Shown: positions 47,314 through 60,042, counted from the first letter of the stretch. The stretch: DNA of 64,000 nt from Heliocidaris tuberculata (GCA_025618425.1 CM046835.1:14519200-14583199); one strand, 5' to 3'. A program made the numbers and translations. Notes: generated by a model not told the origin, from the letters alone.

Positions 47314-47922
47314 TATAATTAGACTTGTAATATCTCTTTATATAAGTGATATTTGAAGCCCATATTTGGAATATAGTAGAATGACATGGAACCTGTAACA
47401 TACAGAGTAAAATGTTTTTTGGTGATTGGTACCCTTTAAGAACTATATACTTGGGGCTCGAAATTACGAGATCCTGAAAGAAAATAAACATACAAGGGAG
47501 CATAGCAACCGAGTTTGGGAAATTTTTCGCATTTCACACCCTCAAAAACTAGATTTCTAGTGTATTTACCCTGCGAATTTAGGAGCGCATAATCGGTAAG
47601 AATTTATGATTTTCCTTCATTCCCCCCCCTTTTTTTCTCTCTCTCCTTTGCGTTTTTTGCGCCCCCTCCAAGTGCCGCCGGGGTACGTTCCCCCTGTACC
47701 CCCCCCCCTCCCCCCTAGGTACGCAACTATGTTACTACATTGGAGTCCAAGATAGTGCTTGGAGGCTTTTTATTCCTCATAACGCAGAATATATTAAACG
47801 GGTGCGTTTCGAAGCTCATGAATAATGTGGACGCTTTGGAGCTGAAATAGCTCCAACCGTCCTATTTGCGTTTTCTACAATTAGTCTAGTTCTGGATGTA
47901 CATTTTGTCCGTAAAACCCCCT

Positions 47923-48033
47923 GTGCGTGTACTCCGCGTAGAAAATTCACCCTCCCCCCAAAATACCGGGAGGGTGAATGTCTGGGGAGAGTGAATCAAT
48001 GGACATCGCACTGTCTACGCCGAGTACACGCAC
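47923..48033. repeat. 20-bp inverted repeat pair
   Basis: Arms 47923-47942 and 48014-48033 (GTGCGTGTACTCCGCGTAGA type, one mismatch). A smaller dyad with GGGAGGGTGAAT lies inside. Likely a small MITE. Confidence 0.75.
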
Positions 48034-48278
48034 GGGAAACTATAGACTAGGGTCTTCCGAGTCTTGAATATACGATGAGGGCTCTATATTCATACGCCGT
48101 TTTCGGAGTATATGCCTGCGCTCAGTTTGGGTCTGACTGTTAAAGACTCGTGCAAGGGTTTGGTAATTCGGAGTTTTTGACACTTTTTCTTTATTTTCCG
48201 TCCATGAAATTAGTATCTCTGTAAAGGAGAATAAGCAAAGATTTATGCCTCCGTCCACTGAAGGTAGTTTGGAGACAT

Positions 48279-48676
48279 TGGCCCGAATTCACAAAGGTGG
48301 TTTCAATTCAGACCATGGTTTATGCAGATTTCGTGGTATAAATACGCTTGATTTAGCGCGTACACTTAAAAAGATCCAATAATGATCGCGCGCCGGTCGC
48401 GCGTGGTTGGCAAAAGAGCTAAATTTACGCTAGTTGCCATGGTTCAGACCATGGTTTATTTAAATTAATTTAAATAAACCATGGTCTAAATTTACATAAA
48501 CCATGGTCTGAACCATGGCAATTAGCGTAAATTTAGCGCTTTTGCCAACCACGCGCAACCGGCGCGCATTCATTGTTGGATCTTTTTAAGTGTACGCGCT
48601 AAATCAAGCGTATTTATAACACAAAATCTGCATAAACCATAGTCTGAATGAAACCACCTTTGTGAATTCCGGCCAT
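48279..48676. mobile_element. 400-bp palindromic foldback MITE
   Basis: Two arms of about 190 bp meet near 48455. Termini GGCCCGAATTCACAAAGG and CCTTTGTGAATTCCGGCC, both flanked by ATT. The centre is TTTAAATTAATTTAAA. A second copy of ACCATGGTCT words lies in each arm. Confidence 0.88.
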
Positions 48677-48693
48677 TATGTTTTCGGGTTGTC

Positions 48694-49830
48694 CGTTCGT
48701 CCCGCTTTCTCGTTCTCACGATAACTATTGGAAGAACCACATTAGGTATGAACTTCAAACTTGGTGCTACTAGTATATATCACCATAGCAAGACGATCTG
48801 AGTAGATTTGGGGGTACTTAGGTCAAAGGTCACAGAGATCGATTTCTGAAATTTCAGGTGTTACCCTCGTTCTCGCGATTACTCAATCTTGAGCCATTTG
48901 AGGTATAAACTTCAAACTTGGTGCTAGTATGTATTACCATAGGAAGACGATCTGATTAGATTTTGGGTTACGTAAGTCAAAGGTCAAAGGTCACAGAGGT
49001 CGATTTCTGAAATTTCAGGTGTTACCCTCGTTCTCGCGATAACTCAATCTTGAGCCATTCGATATATGAACTTAAAACTTGGTGCTAGTATCACCATAGG
49101 AAGACGATCTGATTAGATTTTGGGTTACGTAGGTCAAAGGTCAAAGGTCACAGAGGTCGATTTCTGAAATTTCAGGTGTTACCCTCGTTCTCCCGATAAC
49201 TCAATATTGAGCCATTTGAGGTATGAACTTCAAACTTTGAGCTAGTGCATCAGTATAGGAAACGATCTAATTAGATTTTGGGGTAAGTAGGTGAAAGGTC
49301 ATAGAGGTCAATTCTGAAATTGCAAGTTTAAGCCTTGTTAATGTGATATCTCAAGAAACACTCGATCTATTAACTTCAAACTTGGTACTAGTATATATCA
49401 CCACAGGAAGACGATCTGATTAGATTTTGGCAAATGTAGGTCAAAGGTGAACGGTCAAATAGGTCAGTACTGAAATTGCAGGTTTTTGCCTTGTTAACAC
49501 TATAATCTAAAGAACATTTGATCCATGAATTTCAAACTTGGTGCTACTAGTATATATCACCATAGGAAGACGATCTGATTACATTTTGACAAATGTAGGT
49601 CAAGGGTCAAAGGTCATGGAGGTAATTTACCATGAAATTGCAGGTTTTTGCCTTGCTAACACTCTCTTGAACAATTTAAGCCATTAACTTAAAACTTGGA
49701 ACTAGTATGCATCACATAGTGAGACGAACTGATTAGATTTTTGTTCACTTAGGTCAAAGATGACAGATCATAGATTTCATCATATGTGAAATTGATGGGT
49801 TTTTAGCTTTATCATCATCATTTCTCAACT
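48694..49830. repeat. Tandem array, seven monomers of about 155 bp, each with AGGTCA repeats
   Basis: Ordered blocks in each monomer: AACTTCAAACTTGGTGCTAG, CACCATAGGAAGACGATCTG, AGATTTTGG, then AGGTCA-A-AGGTCA half-sites, then TGAAATTTCAGGTGTTACC. Half-site clusters start at about 48820, 48974, 49131, 49290, 49438, 49597, 49751. Confidence 0.85.
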
Positions 49831-52274
49831 ATTTTGTATACATGACTAGGAGGAGATAAAGTGATCAGACTTTTTTCGTAATTACAGTTATAGATCTAGA
49901 ACTATAAACCTACTCCCTATCAAACTTTTCACAAGAAATTCTCACCTTCATGCGGTTGACGTCATTACATTAACTAACACATGACACAACAGAAGTGACG
50001 AAAAGGGTCATATATTTTTTGTCGATTAATTCTTTTGATAAAAGCTGGATATTGTCGGAATACGCAAACCAAAAATGAACAATTCATGAAGTAAAATCGA
50101 TATTTCTCAATACTTTTCGATTTTTATCGGTATCGAGGGCTTCGGGAGAACTGGGGGCGGAGCCTAATCCACTTGGGCCCTGCCTTGGATCTGGACCTAT
50201 AATCTGGACTGAACAAGGTGATGACGTTGCGGCTTTAATATGCAATCCGCGCGTGCTACCTTTTAGTATACTGTACTATATACAGGTATATACCATTTAA
50301 TTTGTCTACTAGCTTTTGGTAAATATTGGGGCAGGTTGGTGAGTAGAAGGGTGCGCACAACACCACTAGATAAACTTTGCCGAGCAGTTTACTTATGTCA
50401 AGTGGTAGGTAAAGAGAAGGGGGCCTAGAAAAAAAGTCCTATGGTGATAAAATGTTCTGGTTTAAGGATGTGCCAACGACTGAGATATCAGGGTTATCGG
50501 TTACTAAGTAATTATGTGATTTGTCTATTAGCATAACGGGAGCTAAGACAAGATTGTCGTTCTGTTGTTTGCATTGACTTGCTCAGTATGACAAATAGAA
50601 CAAGTCGAGATTAAATGTTGAAGTGTAATTCATAGTTTCCTCTGTCTTTGAGTGCAGGCTTGAGTATTCTTACGCAATCTAAAATTAAATTAATTCTCTA
50701 ACGTTTGGAATTTCGTTTACCCTGGTGTGGTTTAGGAATCAGCATTTTATTGTAATCATTTAAGATTGGATAGAATCATTTTAATATCTTTCTGCTTATA
50801 TGTACATTTTTTTCTCTAGAATGATATTCTCAAGCGATTTCTAGGGCGAGTACAGTCAGCACGTTCAATAACTCAGATTAATATGAAAGCAAAACTATGA
50901 GGAGTAACTCAGTGGGCTACAGCAGACGTTTCATTACGGCTTCGAATCCAACGTCCAAGCCACATTTTTGCTCCCTTAAAATAAAAAGCAGAAACTACTA
51001 ACAAGAAATACTGTAAACAATAACCTAATTCTTCCCCATATCCATTTTCATAAACTGAACCCTTTTCGAACCACATCCCTCATTTAGTCCACTCCAAATC
51101 ATAAAGTTGTAGTTTGATGCATTACAATTCGAGAACTCTACGTAACGTTTGGCTCTTCCAAATGCTCTTTAAATGTTTCAGAAACATTCTTTGAATGGTG
51201 AAATGCATTGTTCTAATAAATGGTTTTTGCTACATATCATAAATGTATTTCATGAATATAAATATTTAAAAAATTATCATTTCAGACTTAAACAAAAAGG
51301 AAAAATACTGTCACATTCATGTATAACAAAAGAAAAGAAACCGTGTACGAATATTACTAACAAAACGACCTTTCTGACATTTTTGTTCGTTCGGTTGTAT
51401 TTTTTTTATGCTTTTACTGGGATGTTTGCTCGGGGAGGGTGTAATTGAAAGAGGTGATTTTCATCACCAATACGGAACTAAATGCTCTTGTGTTTTTTAG
51501 GCTATCACGCAGTCGTTGCATGTTTGATTCTCTCATGCGGCTTCTGATATTTTTTTATTATAATTTTCTTTTTACTATGCAGGAAAAATGTACAGTGCCG
51601 GTAGTGAAACGGAAAAAATTAAGTGTATTTTACCTCTCCACGTCCTTATCAACAGTAAAGGTTGTCAAATTGCGGAAGACAGGTAAAGAGAAGAAGAGAG
51701 AAACGATTTAGAAATGAAGAGAGGAATGAAACGAGAGTAACCTGTTTGACAAGACATAATAGAGGAGCTTGTTAAGTATCTGGGCTATGTGGCTGACATG
51801 CTGAAATCTACCATTCCTGTGTTAATTACACAAATACCTTGCAGCGCTCTAGTATGCCTTGTCAATCAGGCGCAGATGGACAATGGGTGTGTTTACATAA
51901 TCCTGACAAAATTATTTGACTACATTTGAGAAAGCAATACAATTTTCACAATTCAATAACTTATTATTGAAATGATCATTTGACACCAATTTGCACCCCA
52001 AGAAAGTTGCAATATACTCAACATTGTATTATGAAAATTTTACCAGAATTGAATAACACACTTTGGAGTTATTAAGGTTGTAATGCCCCCAAAAAGGGTT
52101 TTCTCTACATCCAGAGCATTTTTGGCCGAAAAGCTTGGTTTTAGGGGCACTTTGGTGGTTGTTTTTCAGGGACATATTACACCCCCTTTCCAATGGACAT
52201 TTTTGTCAGTTATACTTTTTTAATGTACACCCATACCTCTCCCTTCTGACAAAATTTGGTCCATGGGCCTTAAG
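49831..52274. other. Intergenic stretch, no gene seen
   Basis: Unique-looking AT-rich sequence, one degenerate SINE head near 50895, no credible exon on either strand. Confidence 0.5.
50895..50990 (+). mobile_element. Degenerate tRNA-like SINE head
   Basis: A-box-like AACTCAGTGGGC and B-box-like GGCTTCGAATCC about 31 bp apart. Body not recognised. Confidence 0.4.
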
Positions 52275-53507
52275 GGGAGCATTTGGGAACATTGGCTCTA
52301 AGTCACTTTGGATTAGGGGCTCTTGTTATGAAAAAGGGAAACGTGGTACTTATCATGGGGAAAAGGACAATAATATTAGAAAAATAAATGAATGTGTAGA
52401 AAAGGGGCACTAATCACACCTCAAAAGGGGAAGAACTGGAAAATGCTATAAAGTAGAAAAATTAAAGCAGTGACTATATATTACAAACGGGGGTAAAATG
52501 ACATGTTACATTAAAAGGGATAAAAGGGATTAAAAGGGATAAATTCTCTTCTTGAAATAGGAGCATTTATCAAAGGTAAGGTGAGGGACGAGGTGTAATT
52601 ATCATAATGGGCACTTATAAGAAAATGGAACGGGAACTTATTCGAAAGAAAAATGGCGGTACTTATCTGAAGTTAAAGGGAAAAGTAGGGGTACTGTGCC
52701 CATATGCAACCCCGGAGCGGTGCTTCTGACCGGGTATGTCATTTCATCATTATTCCATGTACAGGTGGATGATGATAATGACACAGGTCATCAGCCTCAA
52801 TAAATATTAGGGGTGATGTATTCCCTCTTTCCCCATCACATTCGATTCCTGTGACTATATTTTCATTTCAATTTTGAAAATTGTTAGTATTACTAATAAC
52901 ATGAGTGTGGCAAAATTGCATTATAAAGGGAAGTTACCGACTGAACCCTCTAAATCGAGAATAATTGCATGTACTTTTAATCTAAATAATTTTTCTGCAT
53001 TATGGCTTTGAAAAAATCACCTAAAAATATATTGGGGGGGGGTGGTAACACAGGCCACCCCGCCCCACTTCAGTTTTTTTTTATTAAATATACCTCCATA
53101 TCCCTCCAAGATCAACACCAGTGTAGTATAATTTGAAGTAGATGGTTTTCTCTTTCTATTAGTATAAAAATATATCGGGGAAAAATCAGTAGGAACGACA
53201 GAATTGTAGATAAATGTTTACAAATTCATATAAATCTACAATAATATACATAAATAGATAATATCTATAGTGAAATAAATAGTATATAAATTTGAATAAT
53301 ATTAATAATATAATATATATCAACTCAAATTATATTCTACAACATATAAAAGAAATGTATATTTCCCACCATCATTTTTTTTTTCCGAGGGGGTGTGAAA
53401 CTTGGGGGGGGGGGGGGTTGTACACATCACCCCAACTTTTCAGGTGGGGGATGCATACCCCCATCCCCCTCCCCCCCCCCCCCCCCCCCGCTATCTACGC
53501 CCCTGTG
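52275..53507. repeat. 1.2-kb dispersed duplication, copy 1
   Basis: Same order and high identity as 57846-59065. Shares GAGCATTTGGGAA.ATTGGC, the AAAAGGGATAAAAGGGAT run, GGAGCATTTATCAAAGGTAA, AACACAGGCCACCCC and the final GCTATCTACGCC. Many degenerate GGNACTTATC words. Confidence 0.85.
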
Positions 53508-53861
53508 AGTCACAATATCTTTCATGACCTACGGAGGAGAGGAGTACATTTTTGGGGGGGGGGGTTGTTGTTGTTTTTATGAATTATAGCATAATCCAAC
53601 TGCTTATAACATAAACGAACACAAGTAGTTAATGATTCCCTTTTCATGGAGTTCAATCTAAAGAATTCTGTTTAAAAAAATAAAACACACACGGTTGAGA
53701 TGTTCTGCTTTGGTAAATGATATCGATTCTCAACTAAAGTTGTTTTTAACCCTGATTATTAATTTAATTATAATCATGCACCACAGACACAACTGCAAAG
53801 TTTACGATATAAAAAAAAGCAATTACAAATGTCTATTGAATCTTCTAGAGTACTATAATCC

Positions 53862-54354
53862 ATCCAATGACTTATCTATGGATTCTGGCGCCCAAGGCAA
53901 ACCATGGAATTGCTCCACCGCCCCCAATCCCCCTAAAGTTTTCTCTGCAACTGTACAAACGTGGAAGCAAAACGACCGAGCGGTATTTTTTTTTTTTTTT
54001 TTTTTTGCATTTTAACCTTCCAAAATCGCATTTCTCATGCATTTTAACAATAGGAAAATTTGCTGTAGAGCACTGAAAAATCAAGCGGTGGAGTTTTTAA
54101 TTTTGAACACTGAGTAACGGTTTTTCTTCACTTCTTCAAATGGAGAGCAAAATTAACGAAAAATCTTAAGAAATATAGTAAAGAATCTAGCAAAGCAACC
54201 GTTAAGTTTTCAGTTTAAAAATTCTTTCTTTAAGGTTTAAGGGGCGCAGTGGATAACAAGAGGTTGATGCAAATCATATAATAGGGAGCAAAGCAACGAG
54301 AGTGACATTTTTTCTGGGGCACATGGCCTGCCCCCACCCACGTAGGTACGCCAC
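53862..54354. mobile_element. Diverged hAT-like fragment
   Basis: Right end GTAGGTACGCCACTT is related to the CAGTGGCGTA family. The interior has AACGACCGAGCG and TTTTAACC words shared with 38990-39560 and 43790-44060. Confidence 0.45.
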
Positions 54355-54745
54355 TTTATCCACCCAATCACTCGATTGCGACATCACCTTTCCATCATAT
54401 ATCAGCGACATGTCTGAATATCCCTCAGACAGTGCTAATGGATGATATCGTGATATCAATTAACACTTCTGAATTGTGACAGATAACTGTCCCTCCTTAA
54501 ATGGCCTAATACAAAAGAGTAATATATGGTGATAACACGTGATTGATATTTACATATCCTTTGTTTTACCGCAGTCGAAAAATCTCATCTGTTAAAGTTG
54601 ACATGAATGACTTCTAATACTTTGCAAAGTGTTTGAGGTCACTTAATCTTTTCAGGGTGCTATGTCGGTATATCCAGGGTGCAATCGGGAACAAAATATT
54701 AAAAACTTAACCCTCAACAGGGAATAAACACGAAGAAAGTAAACA
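54346..54745. repeat. 400-bp direct duplication, copy 1
   Basis: Matches 55070-55465 at roughly 90 percent (TACGCCACTTTATCC, GATATCGTGATATCAATTAA, GGTGATAACA). Includes the palindrome-like GATATCGTGATATC. Confidence 0.85.
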
Positions 54746-55069
54746 GAAAATTCATTTTAAAGAAATAAAGCCAAAGTGTCCCATAACGACAAAGAAGCCA
54801 ATCTTGAAAGTAGAGTAAAGTAATTCAGGCACAAGGTACACAAGAAAACAAATATTGAGTAAACCATGTTACATAAAAAGTGATTTGTAGAGCTGATAAA
54901 ACGACAAGTTCCAAACAAAACTGTATACTATGTAAGTGCGTGTAAAAATGTATGGAAAAATCAGGTTACAATACAAGGCACATAAAAGCCCTTTTAACAT
55001 ACTAAATAATGATTTTTCTTAAAGACATTCATTTTTTTAAATGATCTTTTAATGATTTTATGCACAATA

Positions 55070-55465
55070 CGCCACTTTATCCCTCCAACCACTCGATTGC
55101 GACATCACCTCTCCGTCATATACCAGCGACATGTCTGTATATCCCTCAGACAGTGCTAATGGATGATATCGTGATATCAATTAACACATTTGAATTGTGA
55201 AAGATAACTGCCCCTCCTCAAATGGGCTAAAACAAAGGAGTTTTGTATGGTGATAACAGGCGATTGATATTTACATATCCTTTGTTTTACACGCAGTCGA
55301 CAAACCTCATCTGTCAAATTTGACATGTATGACGTCTAATACTTAGCAAAGTGTTTGATGTCGCTTAATCTCTTCAGGGTGCTCTGTATATCCAGGGGTC
55401 ATCGGGAACAAAATGGAAAAAAACAAAAACAAAACACCCTCCAACAGGGGATAAACACAAAGGAA
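55070..55465. repeat. 400-bp direct duplication, copy 2
   Basis: Second copy, 725 bp downstream of the first. Starts at the same TACGCCACTTTATCC, so the breakpoint coincides with a transposon end. Confidence 0.85.
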
Positions 55466-55493
55466 GCAAACATAAACTTTTGAAATAAATAAG

Positions 55494-55496
<3 letters not shown>

Positions 55497-55581
<85 letters not shown>

Positions 55582-55978
55582 TAGTGGTGGTAATGGTGAT
55601 GATGACAGTGGCGGTGATGGAGATGGGGATGATGATGGGGATGATGATGATAGTGATGTTGATGGTGATGGTGATGGTGATGGTGAAGGTGACGGTGCAG
55701 TGACGGTCATGGTGGAGATGAGGGTGACGGGGATGGTGATGGTGGTGGTGGTGGTGGTGGTGATGGTGATGGGGGTGATGGTGTTGATGGTGATGGTGAT
55801 GGTGACGATGAATGTGACGGTGAAAGTGATAATGATAGTGGTGGTGATGGTGCAGGTGGTGGTTGTGGTGACGGTGATGGTGATGGTGGTGAAAGTGATG
55901 GTGATGTTGGTGATGGTGATGGTGATAGTCCTGGTGCAGTGATGGTGGTGGCGGCGGTGATGTGATGATGATGAAGAT
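55497..55978. repeat. (AT)n, (GT)n and a 400-bp GATGGT minisatellite
   Basis: (TA)n 55497-55541, (TG)n 55542-55580, then imperfect GATGGT/GGTGAT hexamers to 55975. Long open frames through it (His-rich or Val/Met/Asp-rich) are repeat products. Confidence 0.95.
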
Positions 55979-56201
55979 GATGGTGCAATACAAATCATAT
56001 ATATTTTCTTCCATTGGACAAATTTTTCCAGTTGATGTACATGTATAGTACTTTAATAATTATTGTTTGCTTGTTTTTAAGACGTACTTTTTTCTATCAT
56101 TTTGATTACTAAGTTTATAAAGGTTATGAGAGAATAAAATGTTTTACGTCAGACCATATTGAAAAATCAATGGGCTCACTGTCTTTAATTGATTTAGTTA
56201 A

Positions 56202-56540
56202 AGGAGAATGAAACCCTGGGGAAATATTCATTTTAATGAAAAGAGAGGATAGAGAGAAGCAATTTAAAAAAAAGTTACATCAAAATTGGTTACGAAATGA
56301 AAAAGTTATGAAACTTTGAAAGGTCTCAATTAATTCTCTATGGCGACCCTCAAATTGGCAATGTTGCTTCAAAATGGCAGGTTTAGTCGTACAACTCTCC
56401 GTATGTTTTGTACACAAAATTTCATAATTTCTCCATGAATAAACCGATCTTGATGGAACTTTTTTTAAATTGCTTCTCTCTATCCTCTCTTTTCATTAAA
56501 ATTGATTTTCCACCAGGGTTTCATTCTCCTTCAAGCCCAA
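56202..56540. mobile_element. Foldback MITE copy B
   Basis: Terminal inverted repeats AAGGAGAATGAAACCCTGG and CAGGGTTTCATTCTCCTT, arms about 85 bp, roughly 340 bp overall. Same family as the copy near 146-540. Confidence 0.82.
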
Positions 56541-57328
56541 TCTACAGACCTATAGGCCTACTCATATATTCTATTCCCAGAGACTTATGTTTAAGATAAT
56601 TATAAGTGAAAATAATTTTTACCTTGACTTATAATATTGCCTAACGTTGTTATTCAACATTTAACACTTTATGTTTTTATAGGCCTGCTTGGAGCATGCA
56701 ATTTGATTTTATACCTGTAACATTTCAAGAAGTTTATTCAACACAATAAGCATGGGTCTAACATATTTAGAACATCCTAAAGACGACTTAGCAATGAATC
56801 GAAAATTGTTAGGTCACAGCGATTGCAACACAAGAACGTAATTAAAATGGCTGACGCAAAAAGCAGTCGGCTTACTGCACGTACTGGTCCTTTCCGATTT
56901 AGCATAGCCATTTTACTACCGCACAGGCTGAAACACCGATGACATGATACACAGCCTCCTGCAGATTGTAATGAGGGGGTTAAACACAATGTTTGGCACA
57001 ACATGTGGGTATTCGAGAGTCCACTTTACTTGGAGTATCTCCCACACACTTCCAGATAAACTACTTGCTTTTGACATTTTACCAGTCAAGGTGGGTAGGA
57101 AAGTATATTTGCTCAAAATCGAGGCAGTGTGTAGTTGACATTTCAGTAAGAGTGATATGGTAAATATAGGTCCCCGATTCTAATTGTTGTTTTTTTTCTC
57201 TAACAATCAATCCCTTTTTTCTTTTAAATATATATATGAAACAGTTACCCCTACCATCCGTTTATATAATATACCACTCATTGGCATAGACAGGTCCTCA
57301 TAAGTGGGGGTATGATTTCCCTCAAGGA

Positions 57329-57330
<2 letters not shown>

Positions 57331-57371
<41 letters not shown>
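57331..57371. repeat. (AT)n microsatellite
   Basis: About 20 AT units bordering the MITE at 57373. Confidence 0.93.
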
Positions 57372-57372
<1 letters not shown>

Positions 57373-57556
57373 CACGATAAAAACTATTTTCGAAAAATCA
57401 ACTGAAGCCAATTTCAATAGCTCTGTCTATCACCTTTAGAAATGTGCGGACATTACAATGGCATATTACGTAATCCGAACCAGATTTATATGGGCAGTAC
57501 AAGAGGCCTTTTAAAATTGCCCTTGAGTTAATTTTTCGAAAGTAGTTTTTATCGTG
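57373..57556. mobile_element. MITE with 26-bp inverted repeats inside an (AT)n tract
   Basis: Arms 57373-57398 and 57531-57556 (CACGATAAAAACTATTTTCG type) match at 25 of 26 positions. Both sides are (TA)n, consistent with TA target choice. Confidence 0.85.
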
Positions 57557-57845
57557 TTTTATATATATATATATACGCACACACACATGTACGTGGTTTT
57601 TCTCATTACATGTCCAAGATACAACTTTAGCATCATGCTTTGCAGTTTTGTAGTATGATTTTAATACTGAACGAGCGAGCGAAGCGAGCGAGCAAATAAT
57701 ATTCACAATTTGGGAGGTCGCATTTAAGTAGTAATATAAAAACGGGGAAACACAATTCTGCTTGGGTTTCATTTGCAAAATTTCACAATGAAAATTCATT
57801 TTATAAGCTATACTTTTAATACGAACGAGAGCAGCGAGCGAGCGA

Positions 57846-59011
57846 GGGAGCATTTGGGAATATTGGCTCTAGTCACTTTGGATTAGGAGCACATGTTATG
57901 GAAAAGGGAAACGTGGTACTTATCATGGGGAAAAGGACACTTATTAGAAAAATAAGTGTATAAAAGGTAGAAAAAGCAGTTATCAGAGGTGAAAAGGGGC
58001 ACTAATCACACCTGAAAAGGGGCATTTATAAGAACGGAAAAATGTTCTTATAAAGTAGAAAAATTAAATCATTGCCTACATATTACAAAGAAAAAAATGA
58101 CTTGTTACATTAAAAGGGATAAAAGGGATTAAAAGGGATAAATGCTCTTTGTTGAAATAGGAGCATTTATCAAAGGTAAGGTGAGGGATGAGGTGTAATG
58201 GTCATAATGGGCACTTACAAGAATATGGAACGGGAACTTATTCGAAAGAAAAATGGGAAGGGGTACTTATCTGAAGTTAAAGGGAAAAGTAGCGGCACTG
58301 TGCCCACGTGGAACCCCCGGAGCGATGCTTCTGACCTGGTCTACATGTTATGATTGTCATTTCATCATTTTTCTTTGTATAGTTGGGTGATGATGACACA
58401 GTGATGTATTCCCTCTTTCCCCACCACATTCGATTCCTGTGACTATATATTCATTTCAATTTTGAAAATTGTTAGTATTACTAAACATGAGTGTGGCAAA
58501 ATTGCATTATAAAGAAATTTACCGACTGAACCCTCTAAATTGAGCATAATTACATGTACTTTCAATCTAAATAATTTTTCTGCTTTATGGCTTTGAAAAA
58601 CAATCACCTCAAAATATATTGGGGGATGGTAACACAGGCCACCCCCCCCCCCTTCAATTTTTTTTTTAAATTATACCTCCATATCCCTCCAAGTTCAACA
58701 CCCATGTTGTATAATTTGAAGTAGATGGTTTTCACTTTCTACCATAGATAGATATTAATGAATTTAGATAAATCTACAATAGTGTACATAAATATATAAT
58801 ATCTATATTGAAATAAAGAATATATAAATTTGAAAAATATTGATAAATATAATACCGTATATGAAATTATATTTATCTACAACATATCATATAAATGTAT
58901 GTTTTCCACAATTTTTTTTTTTTTTTTTTTTTGGGGGGGGGGGGGTGGGGGTGAAACCTGGGGGATGTTTGTACACACCATCCCTCCCCCCATCTGAAAA
59001 GTTGGGATGAA

Positions 59012-59046
<35 letters not shown>

Positions 59047-59065
59047 CCGCCGCTATCTACGCCTG
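57846..59065. repeat. 1.2-kb dispersed duplication, copy 2
   Basis: Direct-orientation copy of 52275-53507, about 5.57 kb away. Contains poly-T (58913-58932) and a long C run (59012-59045), just inside a CAGGSGTAGATAGC-type end on the complement. Confidence 0.85.
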
Positions 59066-60041
59066 CCCTGAAAACTAATGTCAAATGAAAACTAAAACCT
59101 ACTGGAGAAACATTATCGTATCATTTTGTGACATCACATTGTTCAATTTTGCTCGCTCGCTTCGTTCACTCGCTAAATAAAAAATCACGAAAAGTTCATA
59201 TCTAGGCAATCTTGAGACGGCAGTCTTCCTGGCATAAATGTTAATATACACCCAAATAGCAGTGCTGAAAGGCCATGAAACTTTCCTGGTCTGGAAAAGT
59301 ATTGTTTGACTTCCTTAAAACAACAAAAAGACATTATTAGATAATTATCAAATAAATTAATGATGTTTTCTTAACAGCATACGCCATTATAAATAATAAT
59401 TTTTTTTTTATCAAACTTCGGATGGGCATATATTAGAACGTGGAGGGCGTTCACCATGTATTGGCCGCGGAGCCATCATATGGATGGCTCTGATTGCCCC
59501 GTAGCTTTATTAGATCGAGACTGTCAACAGGTTCTGAACCATATTGTTCCGTATGAATGAATAACACGAGCCTATGGAGTTCAAGTAGTTTGCCTTTTAA
59601 GAATTTTCCATCACAATAAAAGTATCAAATTCTTCATTTCAAAGGTATAACTAACAAAAAATTGCCTCCGATATTGTATCTTAAATTGGGGATAATCTTT
59701 ATTAACCTTAATGTTTTCCTGTGAGCATTCTGTCTTCTTTCTCTTTCTTTTGAAATTCTACGGATCTAACGGAACCGTTTGGAAGACGAAAAGCGGTACA
59801 GAATGAAAGCTCAAGAACATTTTAAGAAAGAAATAGATCATCTTGAATTGAAAAAAAAAATACTTAAAAGTGATACAACGTAGTTCTTAAAATAAAAAAT
59901 TGTTAAGTAAAATGTATAAATATTTGAAGACACAACATCTCTGGTGTCACGGAACCCATGGAATGTAATAATAAAGACAGGAAAAAGTATCATAGCACTT
60001 CCAGTCATCAAAATTTTATCAAATATTGCATTTATTTCAAT

Positions 60042-60042
<1 letters not shown>
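59066..60042. other. Intergenic stretch, no gene seen
   Basis: Contains GCTCGCTCGCTTCGTTCACT (59150), a word also present near 57670 and 57830 in the opposite orientation. No coding signal. Confidence 0.5.

Larger units (their letters stand above)
43729..47729. mobile_element. hAT-like element, about 4 kb, with 8-bp target duplication
   Basis: Ends CAGTGGCGTATCTAGGG and the complement of TAGTTGCGTACCTAGGG (14 of 17 identical). Flanks TGTTACTG and TGTTACTA. Removing it rejoins the host repeat (TTACTGCATTGGAG). Carries a satellite array and W5, and no transposase. Confidence 0.7.
42770..47845. mobile_element. Composite transposon with about 90-bp inverted repeats directly upstream of the mucin promoter
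   Basis: Left end 42772-42862 and right end 47760-47843 are inverted copies (GAGCTCCAAAG, ATTATTCATGAGCTTCG, CTGCGTTATGAGGAATAAAA). It contains an inverted then direct array of 200-bp units (42880-43728), interrupted by a second element at 43729-47729. No transposase ORF is visible. The left end is about 65 bp from the TATA box. Confidence 0.7.

Noticed and set aside
55343..56014. Long His-rich and Val/Asp-rich open frames
   Set aside because: They are translations of the (AT)n, (GT)n and GATGGT repeats; no start context, splice sites or conserved motif.
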